Source of the DNA: Paenibacillus humicola
Lineage (GTDB): Bacteria > Bacillota > Bacilli > Paenibacillales > Paenibacillaceae
Assembly (NCBI RefSeq): GCF_028826105.1
Contig: NZ_JAQGPL010000001.1
Location: forward strand, 3,932,501 to 3,996,500
Reading direction: 5' to 3'
DNA: 64,000 nucleotides
In this document: positions 25,269 to 33,048 of the stretch, piece after piece
Position numbering within the stretch: position 1 is the stretch's first letter
Layout of the letters: every line of letters begins with the position of its first letter
Notes under the pieces: generated by a model
The model's database searches: none
Told to the model about the DNA's origin: nothing
The model's input: only the letters and a program-made list of their open reading frames with translations
Translations under genes and position numbers: made by a program

Positions 25269-26132
25269 TCACGCCTCGGCCCATAGACGCTTTGCGTTTG
25301 CCATCCCGATTCTCGAGCCCGCTTTGCACTCCTCCATGCCTTCGAATTCAATCGACAAGTAACCGTCATAGCCGGAAGCTTTGATCTGCCGGATCACTTC
25401 CGGCACGTCGATATCCCCCTGCCCGAAAATCGCGCCGCGCAAATAATTGCCGCTTAACGTCTCGAACCATCCTTCCCCGGGATTCCGGTAAGCCGGCCGG
25501 AGATAGAAATCTTTCAGGTGAATCATGGAGGCATAGGCAAGATTTTTCTTGACCGCGGATACCGGGTCCTCGTCCACGCACATGAAATTGCCGATATCGA
25601 GCGTCGTTTTGTAATTCGGACGATCGACGGCATCGACCAGGCGCTGGATCCGGTCGCTCGATTGAATAAAAAATCCATGGTTTTCAACGGTTGTCGTAAT
25701 GCCGTATTTGGCGGCGTAATCGGCTACGATTCGGCAGGCGCGCGCCAGCCTTTCCAGATCCGCTTCAAACTGCCGGATCGAGCATTCGTTTTTCGGCCGG
25801 GAGGCGACGTCGTGCCGCATCGTTCGAACGCCGAGCCGGGCTGCGATGTCGACGCTTCGGATGACGCGTTCGATCTCGGCTTCGTACTCCGCTTCGCTCG
25901 GCCTTATAAAATTGGCGGAAATGTTGAAGCCGGACACTTCAATCCCCGCCTCGCCGGCTTTCTGAATGATGGCGTCCGCCAGCTCGGGGGTTTCCTCCAG
26001 ATTAAACCCGAACTGCGAAATTTCCACATGCTCGCCGCCGTTTTCCGCAATCCATTCGATCGCCTGCAGGACGTCCATTTCGCCCGATCTGACCGCCCGG
26101 GACAAGCTGTATGTGCTTAAGCCTACCTTCAT
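25269..26132 (-). CDS. Sugar phosphate isomerase/epimerase family TIM-barrel protein
   Basis: Xylose-isomerase-like TIM barrel of 287 residues. Metal-binding positions appear as Glu in TTVENHGFF, Asp/Asn in TLDIGNFMCVDED, His in MIHLKDFY and Glu in YLSIEFEG at the last strand. IolE/IolI-type isomerases, hydroxypyruvate isomerases and 3-keto-glycoside lyases all share this pattern, so only the family is assigned. ATG 26132 has GAGG about nine bases ahead. It is flanked by a second, only distantly similar isomerase and by two oxidoreductases in one operon. Confidence 0.82.
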   Translation of the reverse strand: MKVGLSTYSLSRAVRSGEMDVLQAIEWIAENGGEHVEISQFGFNLEETPELADAIIQKAGEAGIEVSGFNISANFIRPSEAEYEAEIERVIRSVDIAARLGVRTMRHDVASRPKNECSIRQFEADLERLARACRIVADYAAKYGITTTVENHGFFIQSSDRIQRLVDAVDRPNYKTTLDIGNFMCVDEDPVSAVKKNLAYASMIHLKDFYLRPAYRNPGEGWFETLSGNYLRGAIFGQGDIDVPEVIRQIKASGYDGYLSIEFEGMEECKAGSRIGMANAKRLWAEA

Positions 26133-26151
26133 CTCCTAAAACCTCGCTTTT

Positions 26152-26982
26152 TTATCCGATTTCTCCGCGAATGATAAAATCCAGATGTCTCGCCGTATCG
26201 AAAACAAGCTGCTCGGGCGCGGCGGCGTACGGATCGAGCTCCGCGGTCAGCGTGTCCGTATAGCCGATTTCGCGCAGGGCCTCCCGTACGCGGCCCCAGT
26301 TGACGCCCCCGGCCAAGAGGGGAACGAAGCCGCTGTAACCGCCCGCTTCCGGCTTGAAATCCTTCACGTGCACTTTCTTAATCCGGCTGCCCAAAATGCG
26401 GATCCATTGATCGGGAAAGCCGATGCTGAGCGTATTCCCCACATCGTAATAGGCGGCGGCATACGGTGAATCGAGCTCGTCGATGTACCTCGCCATCTCA
26501 AGCGGGGACTGAAGAAACTTGTTCCACACATTTTCGATGCCGACGAAGATGCCGCGCGCCTCTGCTTCGGGCATCATACGCCGCAGCTCCTCCTGGCTGC
26601 GCGTGTAGCAAACATCGTAGGCAACCTGCTCGGTCACCCTTCCCGGCACGACCAGAATCGTATCGATGCCGAGCGCGGCGGCAAGCTCAAGCTGTTTCCG
26701 GATCACGCTTCGGCCCGTTTCCCGGACGTGCTCGTCGGCCGACGACAGCGGATATTTGCCGAGAAGCCCGGTGGACAAGCTTCGCAGCTGCAGGCCGTAT
26801 TTGCGGGCCATCGCGCCGATCGCTCCGGCTTCGCCCGGCGTGGTGTCCATCGTGAGCCCGGCGCCGCCGGGCGCGTAAAGATTCAGCTCCACCGCGTCAT
26901 AGCCGGCCCGCCTGCACGTATCGAACACGGTTTCCAGCGGCGTTCCTTCCGGGAAGCACCATTGATTGATCCCTTTCAGCAT
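26152..26982 (-). CDS. Sugar phosphate isomerase/epimerase family TIM-barrel protein
   Basis: Second xylose-isomerase-like barrel of the operon, about 276 residues. It begins with GINQWCFPEGTPLETVFD, with DAVELNLY on strand 2, metal Glu in FVGIENVWNKFL, Asp in YYDVGNTL, His in KVHVKDF and Glu in LTAELDPY. The nearer ATG 26982 is preferred to GTG 26994 because AGGTGAGG sits at the right distance. It follows the sugar-binding lipoprotein gene by 16 bases. Two barrels in one pathway suggest consecutive isomerisation or lyase steps. Confidence 0.8.
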   Translation of the reverse strand: MLKGINQWCFPEGTPLETVFDTCRRAGYDAVELNLYAPGGAGLTMDTTPGEAGAIGAMARKYGLQLRSLSTGLLGKYPLSSADEHVRETGRSVIRKQLELAAALGIDTILVVPGRVTEQVAYDVCYTRSQEELRRMMPEAEARGIFVGIENVWNKFLQSPLEMARYIDELDSPYAAAYYDVGNTLSIGFPDQWIRILGSRIKKVHVKDFKPEAGGYSGFVPLLAGGVNWGRVREALREIGYTDTLTAELDPYAAAPEQLVFDTARHLDFIIRGEIG

Positions 26983-26998
26983 ACAGCTCCTCACCTGC

Positions 26999-28378
26999 CT
27001 ACTTCAAATTGTTCGACCAATTCACCGCACGCTTCTGCAGGTCGTCCAGGTACGTTTGAATGTCCGGCGCGTTTCCTTTCGCCGCCTGGCTGGCGAAGCC
27101 GTTGAAGGCGGGAACGATATCGCTCAAATAGAACGGGTTCGCTTCATCCATCAATTCGGAGTGGCCGAGGTCGGCAATCTTGAGCGCTTCCTTGACGTAT
27201 TTGTCTTCGGGAAGAATGAAATCCGGATTTTTCAGCGTCGGCGTAGAGGCGAAATACTGATAATTATGCTTTTGCGTCTCATATCCTGACAGAAATTTCA
27301 TGACCTCCCACGAGGCCTGGACGTCCTTGGCGTTTTTGGCCATCACGAACGGGTCGACGGCGACCCAGCTTTCGCCTTTGGGCCCGATGTTCATCGCGGT
27401 ATCGAATCGATCGAGCAGCGTCGTGTCCTTGGAGGATTGAAAATCGCTCATCGTGGCGCCGCCGGACTGGTCGATCCCGATCGCAATGTCATTTTTGGCC
27501 AAGCCGAAGTTTTCCGCGCCCTGTCCGTTCACGAATCCGGGAGGAGCAAGCGGCGCCGCCTTTTTAACCCACTCGAAAACTTTGACCATCTCCGGCGAAT
27601 TCAGCTCCCACTTGACGTGCTTCATGTCGCTGAGGGAGCCTTCCGCCCCTTTGGCGCCGAACGCAAGCGTGAGACCGACCAGCATCGAAGCGTTGAGCGA
27701 GTTGCCTTCCCAATACAGCCCGTAATTCTGCTCGCCGGTTTTCGGATTTTTGCCCGTCATCTTCAGCGCCGCATTCAATATATCCTCGGGCGTTGCCGCA
27801 TCGGAAAGCGGCGCGACGCCCCAATCGTCAAACAGCTTCTTGTCGTAAATGGTCATCCGTCTTCCGAGCACGGCCGGAATGCCGTATTGATGCTTCTTGT
27901 CGAGCGATTTCGTGCTGTAGGAGTTGTTCCATACCCCGTCCAAATAAATGCTCGGATCGAACGTTTTGTCGCCGGCGATCAGGTCGTCGATATTCCGCAG
28001 CAGGCCTTCCTGATAAAATTGGGTCGCATACGCCCCGCCGGTATACATCACGTCGACCTCGTTCGAAAGCAGCATGGAATATTGTTTGGCCTTCGCATTT
28101 TCCCAAGGAACCTGAGAAATTTCCAGCTTGATGTTCGGATACATTTTCTTGAAGGTTTCATTCAGGAATTGATTCAGTCCGATCGAATTCGAACCGGTCA
28201 GCGGATCGATCCCGTTATCCAGCTGCCAGCCTGCCAAGGCAACCCTTACGGTTCCCGACATGTCGGATACCTTCTTGACGGCCGGCGCCGCATCGGAAGC
28301 CGAATTCGTTCCGGAAGAACAAGCCGCAAGCGACAATACCGTCGTCACGACCATTATAAGGAGCATCCATTTTTTCAT
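26999..28378 (-). CDS. CUT1 sugar ABC transporter substrate-binding lipoprotein
   Basis: Family-1 extracellular sugar receptor, about 459 residues. A signal helix ends in the lipobox SLAAC, then a Ser/Thr-rich linker. The mature part has EISQVPWENAKAKQYSMLLS and NEVDVMYTGGAYATQF, then KWELNSPEMVKVFEWVKK, matching the usual order of lobe-forming segments. ATG 28378 has GGAGGAG eight bases ahead; a TTG at 28384 is the only alternative. Gene order permease-permease-receptor is reversed from the commoner receptor-first order, seen in the other two CUT1 loci of this window. Confidence 0.88.
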   Translation of the reverse strand: MKKWMLLIMVVTTVLSLAACSSGTNSASDAAPAVKKVSDMSGTVRVALAGWQLDNGIDPLTGSNSIGLNQFLNETFKKMYPNIKLEISQVPWENAKAKQYSMLLSNEVDVMYTGGAYATQFYQEGLLRNIDDLIAGDKTFDPSIYLDGVWNNSYSTKSLDKKHQYGIPAVLGRRMTIYDKKLFDDWGVAPLSDAATPEDILNAALKMTGKNPKTGEQNYGLYWEGNSLNASMLVGLTLAFGAKGAEGSLSDMKHVKWELNSPEMVKVFEWVKKAAPLAPPGFVNGQGAENFGLAKNDIAIGIDQSGGATMSDFQSSKDTTLLDRFDTAMNIGPKGESWVAVDPFVMAKNAKDVQASWEVMKFLSGYETQKHNYQYFASTPTLKNPDFILPEDKYVKEALKIADLGHSELMDEANPFYLSDIVPAFNGFASQAAKGNAPDIQTYLDDLQKRAVNWSNNLK

Positions 28379-28486
28379 ACGCAAGACTCCTCCTCCATAT
28401 TTTTTCTATTTACAGCCGGGCATTCCCTGCAAAAATTGAAATGCACAGGGCCCGCTTCCCCGGAAAGCCTGGCGGATAGCGGAGCC

Positions 28487-29353
28487 TTACTGCTTGATTC
28501 CCGTCAATGCGATGCTCTCGATAATGTAGCGCTGCAAGAACAGATAAACGAGAATGACCGGCACGAGACTGACCATGGTGGCGGCCATAATAATCGACGG
28601 GAAACGGTTGATGCCGCTGTTATACGTGAACATGGCGAGACCGAGCTGAATGGTGAATTTGGACGCGCTCTTCAGCACCAGCAGCGGCCAGAGCAGGTCG
28701 TTCCACACGCCAAGGAACAGCAGAATGACGAGCGTGGCGACGACAGGCGTGCAAAGCGGAAAATAGATTTTGCCGAATACCGTGAACTCGTGCGCCCCGT
28801 CGATGACGCCCGCTTCGCGCAGGCTTGAAGGCAGCTGATCGAAAAACGCCTTGGCCAGGAAGGTTCCGAACGCATAGTTGAGCGCCGGCAAATAAAAGGC
28901 GACGTACGAATCGGTCAGGTGCAATTTGCTGAACAGCAGAAACTGCGGAATCATAGTCATTTCAAACGGGATCATAATGGTGCTTAACGCCATGACGAGC
29001 ACCAGATTGGAGCCCCGAAAACGGATTTTGGACAACGCATACCCGGAAAGCAGAGCGGAAATGACGCTGACGACAATAACGCCGGCGCCGACTACCAGGG
29101 AATTGAATATGTATTTCAGCATCGGTACGTTGGTAAACGCCGCCTGGTAATTTTTCAAAGAAGGCTCTTCGGGCCAAAATCTCGGCGGGAATCCGATTTC
29201 GAGTCTGGCGGACCAGTCGAAGCTGGTGCTCAGCATCCAAACGAGCGGAACGATCATGACGATCGAGCCTGCGACCAGCAAGGCCATCAGCACTCCTTGC
29301 GTGACGGCATCGTTTCGGCGTCTGGAACTCTCCTTAAATGCAGCAGCAGACAC
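28487..29353 (-). CDS. CUT1 sugar ABC transporter permease (MalG/LacG type)
   Basis: Membrane subunit of 288 residues with six predicted helices. The ATPase-contact EAA loop reads LREAGVIDGAHEFTVFGKIYFPLC near residues 190-215, and AVPLVWMLSTSFDW-type N-terminal segments match MalG. GTG 29353 has GGGAGGGG about seven bases ahead. The 108-base gap to the receptor gene has no clear signal. No ATPase gene is present in the operon; a shared MsmX-like ATPase elsewhere is expected. Confidence 0.9.
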   Translation of the reverse strand: MSAAAFKESSRRRNDAVTQGVLMALLVAGSIVMIVPLVWMLSTSFDWSARLEIGFPPRFWPEEPSLKNYQAAFTNVPMLKYIFNSLVVGAGVIVVSVISALLSGYALSKIRFRGSNLVLVMALSTIMIPFEMTMIPQFLLFSKLHLTDSYVAFYLPALNYAFGTFLAKAFFDQLPSSLREAGVIDGAHEFTVFGKIYFPLCTPVVATLVILLFLGVWNDLLWPLLVLKSASKFTIQLGLAMFTYNSGINRFPSIIMAATMVSLVPVILVYLFLQRYIIESIALTGIKQ

Positions 29354-29369
29354 GGTTCATCCCCTCCCG

Positions 29370-30317
29370 CTAATCGAAACTGTCTTTCTTCCGGTTCAAT
29401 TTCAGCATAAGCACGGTCATGATGAGAATGACGAGAAACAAGAGGTAGGAAGCCGCCGTTGCCAAACCCATCTGTCCGGCCAAAAAAGCGTTCCGGTAAA
29501 TGTACAGCACCGAGGTGAGCAGCGTCCCGCCGGGATTGCCGGCCGTTCCGCCGATCAGCCACACATCCGTGAAGCGCTTCATGCTGCCGATCGTGCCCAG
29601 CACGATCATAAACACGAAAATCGGACGCATGTACGGAATCGTAATATGCCGCCATTTCCGGAGGCCGTTCGCGCCGTCAACCTCGGCGGCTTCGTACAGA
29701 TCCCGCGGCACGCTCTGCAGTCCGGCGATGAAAATAATCGTGTTGTACCCAAGCGCGCCCCACATGCTCATCAGCACAATACTGATCCGCGAAAATTTGG
29801 GATCCGTGAACCAGCCGACCGGGGGGATGTGAAACAGACCCAGCACAAAATTGAGCAGCCCTTGATTGGTCGGAAAAAACAGAAAGGAGAACAACAGCGT
29901 CGACGCTACGGCGGACACGACATTGGGCAGGAAATAAATGCCCTTGAATAAATTTTTTGACCGGGTCCCTTTGAGACTGTTGATCATGCTGGCCAAAACA
30001 AACGAAACGAAAATACCGAAAACGACGGATAAAACGCCCATGTAAAACGTGTTATAAAGCGATTTCCAAAAAATAGGGTCGTTAAAGACGTAGTTGTAGT
30101 TGGAGAGCCCTACCCATTTTCCCGCCAAGCTCGCACCCGAGGTTTGCTGGAAGCTCAAATACAGCGCGGAAACCATCGGATAAACGGCAAATGCCAATAT
30201 GCCGGCGACGAGCGGCGAGACGAACGCAAATCCCATCAGATCGTTGCGGCCGATCCATTTTTTTCTGCGGATCGTCCGGACGGCCGGGCTGCTTGCAGGC
30301 TTCATGGTAACAGCCAT
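29370..30317 (-). CDS. CUT1 sugar ABC transporter permease (MalF/UgpA type)
   Basis: Membrane subunit of about 315 residues with six helices. The coupling EAA loop is LYEAAEVDGANGLRKWRHIT near the middle, and VSPLVAGILAFAVYPM and LIGGTAGNPGGT are typical MalF/UgpA landmarks. ATG 30317 has AAGGGGGA at correct spacing; a longer frame to 30368 lacks a site. It is the first gene of the operon and lies 130-270 bases below two LacI-type operator copies. Confidence 0.9.
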   Translation of the reverse strand: MAVTMKPASSPAVRTIRRKKWIGRNDLMGFAFVSPLVAGILAFAVYPMVSALYLSFQQTSGASLAGKWVGLSNYNYVFNDPIFWKSLYNTFYMGVLSVVFGIFVSFVLASMINSLKGTRSKNLFKGIYFLPNVVSAVASTLLFSFLFFPTNQGLLNFVLGLFHIPPVGWFTDPKFSRISIVLMSMWGALGYNTIIFIAGLQSVPRDLYEAAEVDGANGLRKWRHITIPYMRPIFVFMIVLGTIGSMKRFTDVWLIGGTAGNPGGTLLTSVLYIYRNAFLAGQMGLATAASYLLFLVILIMTVLMLKLNRKKDSFD

Positions 30318-30445
30318 GTTTAATCCCCCTTCCCCCGGCTTTACCGGTACAGGATGAACGAAATCCAAGGAACGATTAGGCCCGAGAGCAAACGAAAAAG
30401 ACGATTCCGGCGGCAGGTCAGCTGCAAATGCAGACTGAAATTTCA

Positions 30446-30458
30446 GTAATCGATTTCT
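30446..30458. promoter_or_regulatory. LacI-type operator copy 3 (importer operon)
   Basis: GTAATCGATTTCT, identical to the copies beside lacI, 129 bases upstream of the first permease start. The flanking TTCTTATTGA is itself repeated 20 bases further on. Confidence 0.6.
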
Positions 30459-30575
30459 TATTGAAGTGAAGACTTCTTATTGATTTTTGCAGCTATTTCG
30501 CACGTCTGGATGAAGGTATTGAAGCAGGACAGAGCTGTTGAGTGGGCGAACTTCGATGAAAAGAATGGAGTTTTA

Positions 30576-30588
30576 GTAATCGATTTCT
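30576..30588. promoter_or_regulatory. LacI-type operator copy 4 (importer operon)
   Basis: Second upstream copy of GTAATCGATTTCT, exactly 130 bases from copy 3 and in the same orientation; the match extends to 16 bases including flanks. The spacing would allow a DNA loop. The stretch between 30318 and 30948 otherwise holds no gene I can support. Confidence 0.6.
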
Positions 30589-30705
30589 TAAATGGGAAAA
30601 ATAAAAGCTGCAATCGGTTTGACTTTACGGCGCGTTCCGGATTCTTTCGATCTACTCCCCCTTCGCGAATTGGTTGAATTTGTATGGAATGGAATGTTTG
30701 ATTTC

Positions 30706-30734
30706 ATACTACTAAGACAGCTCATTCGTGTCAA
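30706..30734 (-). promoter_or_regulatory. Strong putative promoter for the importer operon
   Basis: Minus-strand perfect TTGACA (30734-30729), a 17-base spacer and TAGTAT (30711-30706). The transcript would have a leader of nearly 390 bases carrying both operator copies before the first permease. A nearer promoter could exist, but none stood out. Confidence 0.5.
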
Positions 30735-30948
30735 TAGATTTTTATTTTAAAATAGTCATTTTTTTGCAAATTTCAAGCAAAATAAGTACCGATGACGACA
30801 TTTCAGGCCATTGAAGACGATACGCCGGCTGCAGCGTCTAAATCGAAAAACGACACCGTTGGATCGATGCCGTCGAACGTTGCCTGCGGAATCCTTCCAA
30901 TAAATGGGGCCCCTTCAGGGATCGTCAAAATTTTATTTCGTTACTCGC

Positions 30949-30977
30949 TTGAAAACCCGGTCCGGAACGTATAAAAT
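30949..30977 (+). promoter_or_regulatory. Putative promoter of the leuA T-box transcript
   Basis: TTGAAA (30949-30954), a 17-base spacer and TAAAAT (30972-30977) lie just upstream of the T-box leader; TATAAA at 30970 is an overlapping alternative -10 element. Confidence 0.5.
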
Positions 30978-30994
30978 AATGCTACATATTCAAA

Positions 30995-31260
30995 TACGCC
31001 GAAGAGGACTAGTACGATTTCCGAAACGACCAGAGAGCTGCTGGCCGGTGCGAAGCAGCCGTGAAGGAGATCCGAACTCGCCTTGGAGTTGCCCGCTGAA
31101 CTCGTCAGTAAGCGGAGCCGGAGCCTGACCGTTATCATGGGAGGATACGAATGTTATCATTCCTATCCACCGAGTGCATACCGTTTCGGTATGAATGAGA
31201 GTGGTACCGCGTAAGATGTTAAAGTCTTTCGTCTCTTTGGAGATGGAAGGCTTTTTTTGC
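30995..31260 (+). ncRNA. T-box leader, leucine (CTC specifier), upstream of leuA
   Basis: Tandem recognition by uncharged tRNA-Leu relieves transcription termination. The stem I start GAGGACTAGTACGA is at 31004-31017, an AG-bulge/GGUG-type loop at about 31032-31050, and the specifier segment GAACTCGCC puts CTC (Leu) at 31077-31079. The conserved T-box GAGAGTGGTACCGCG is at 31197-31211; its TGGT pairs with an ACCA tRNA end, as in tRNA-Leu. The terminator hairpin with seven Ts is at 31223-31258. Exact outer ends are estimates. Confidence 0.85.
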
Positions 31261-31315
31261 ATTCCGAAAATCCGTAACAGGAGCAGGAACCCCTAACGAA
31301 AGGATGGCCGCCAGC

Positions 31316-32974
31316 ATGAAAAATTACGAAAAGTACGCCCGTGGCTACTTTATGCCGCCGCAGTCAAGCTTGAATTGGACCCGGAAGGAATACATTACCG
31401 AAGCCCCGATCTGGTGCAGCGTCGATCTTCGGGACGGAAACCAGGCCTTGATCGTCCCCATGAATCTGGAGGAAAAGCTCGAATACTTCAAATTGCTCGT
31501 CGAGATCGGGTTCAAGGAGATCGAAGTCGGCTTTCCCGCGGCATCGGATACCGAATTCACCTTTTTGCGCACCTTGATTGAGCAGAATCTGATCCCGGAC
31601 GACGTAACGATTCAGGTGCTGACGCAGTCCCGGGAGCATATTATCCGCAAAACGTTCGAATCGCTGCAGGGCGCGAAAAAAGCCGTGGTGCATTTGTACA
31701 ATTCGACCTCCGTTGCCCAGCGGGAGCAGGTGTTCCGCAAATCCAAAGCCGAAATTATCGATATCGCCGTTACCGGCGCAAAGCTGCTGAAGCAGTGCGC
31801 CGCGGAAACGGAAGGCAATTTCCAGTTCCAATATTCGCCGGAAAGCTTCACCGGCACCGAAGTGGATTTTGCGCTGGACATTTGCAACGCGGTGCTTGAC
31901 GTATGGCAGCCGACAGCGAACAATCCGGTCATTATCAATCTTCCGGCCACGGTGTCCATGTCGATGCCGCATATTTACGCCAGCCAGATCGAATACATGA
32001 GCGAACATATGAATTTCCGGGAGCATGTCATTTTGTCGCTTCACCCGCATAACGACAGAGGAACAGGTGTTGCGGATGCGGAGCTGGGGATGCTCGCCGG
32101 CGCTCAGCGGGTGGAAGGCACCTTATTCGGAAACGGCGAACGTACGGGGAACGTGGACATTGTTACGCTCGCCCTGAATATGTATTCGCACGGGGTGGAT
32201 CCCAAGCTGAATTTTGAGAATGTTCCCGGCATCATGGCCGTTTACGAACGGCTGACCAAAATGAAGGTGAGCGAAAGGCACCCTTACGCCGGCGAGCTTG
32301 TGTTCACCGCCTTCTCCGGCTCGCACCAGGACGCGATTGCCAAAGGAATGAAATGGCGCGACGTCAAGGAAGCCCAGCGCTGGTCGGTCCCTTATCTGCC
32401 GATCGATCCGAAGGATATCGGCCGGGAATACGAAGGCGATATTATCCGCATCAACAGCCAGTCCGGCAAAGGCGGGATCGGCTACATTTTGCAGCAAAAG
32501 TACGGGCTCGATCTGCCGCCGAAAATGCGCGAGCACTTCGGCTATTGCGTGAAAAACGTATCGGACCGGCTGCAAAAGGAGCTGATGCCGGGTGAAATCC
32601 ACGATATTTTCGTGAAGGAATACGTGAATATCGGGACGCCGCTCGAGTTTGTGAAGTACCGTTCCGACGGCGACAACGATTTTCAAACCGTCGTCACCGT
32701 TCGAACCGGCAGTGGCACCCAAGAGCTTGCCGGCACGGGAAACGGCAGGCTCGATGCGATCAGCAATGCGCTGCAAACCCATCTCGGGCTGGAATATACC
32801 GATTTGGTCTATACGGAGCACGCACTGGAAACCGGCTCGAAATCCCAGGCGGTCTCCTATATCGGCATCACCTCTCCGAACGGAAGCGTCTATTGGGGCT
32901 GCGGAATGGACGCCGATATTATGACCTCGTCGGTCAAAGCCCTGTTCAGCGCCTTAAACAACATGAGCCGGTAA
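31316..32974 (+). CDS. leuA: 2-isopropylmalate synthase, long (type 2) form
   Basis: Condenses 2-ketoisovalerate with acetyl-CoA, the first committed step of leucine synthesis. The 552-residue protein has the barrel motif WCSVDLRDGNQAL (divalent-metal Asp) at about 34-46, VGFPAASDTEF, the metal HxH in LHPHNDRGTGVAD, and GERTGNVD. A C-terminal LeuA allosteric domain from about 430 supports leucine feedback (DFQTVVTVRTG, DAISNALQTHLG). ATG 31316 has AAAGGATGG eight bases ahead; ATG 31304 lies too close to that site. The gene stands alone behind the leucine T-box, without leuBCD. Confidence 0.93.
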   Translation: MKNYEKYARGYFMPPQSSLNWTRKEYITEAPIWCSVDLRDGNQALIVPMNLEEKLEYFKLLVEIGFKEIEVGFPAASDTEFTFLRTLIEQNLIPDDVTIQVLTQSREHIIRKTFESLQGAKKAVVHLYNSTSVAQREQVFRKSKAEIIDIAVTGAKLLKQCAAETEGNFQFQYSPESFTGTEVDFALDICNAVLDVWQPTANNPVIINLPATVSMSMPHIYASQIEYMSEHMNFREHVILSLHPHNDRGTGVADAELGMLAGAQRVEGTLFGNGERTGNVDIVTLALNMYSHGVDPKLNFENVPGIMAVYERLTKMKVSERHPYAGELVFTAFSGSHQDAIAKGMKWRDVKEAQRWSVPYLPIDPKDIGREYEGDIIRINSQSGKGGIGYILQQKYGLDLPPKMREHFGYCVKNVSDRLQKELMPGEIHDIFVKEYVNIGTPLEFVKYRSDGDNDFQTVVTVRTGSGTQELAGTGNGRLDAISNALQTHLGLEYTDLVYTEHALETGSKSQAVSYIGITSPNGSVYWGCGMDADIMTSSVKALFSALNNMSR

Positions 32975-33010
32975 TGGCGAACCGACTCCCCTCCCGGTTG
33001 TCCGCGGACG

Positions 33011-33044
33011 AACGTTTCCCCGGTCACCGGAAGGGGATTTTTTT
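33011..33044 (+). terminator. Rho-independent terminator of leuA
   Basis: TCCCC and GGGGA arms enclose an inner GGT/ACC pairing (33017-33037), followed by a T7 run, 40-70 bases after the leuA stop. Confidence 0.65.
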
Positions 33045-33048
33045 CGGC

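Noticed and set aside
27437..28828. 463-codon plus-strand frame opposite the sugar receptor
   Set aside because: Shadow of the receptor and permease genes; no motif, no site.
30480..30677. 65-codon plus-strand frame in the leader of the importer operon
   Set aside because: TTG start without a ribosome site, it spans an operator copy, and its tail is unstructured Arg/Ser/Pro sequence.
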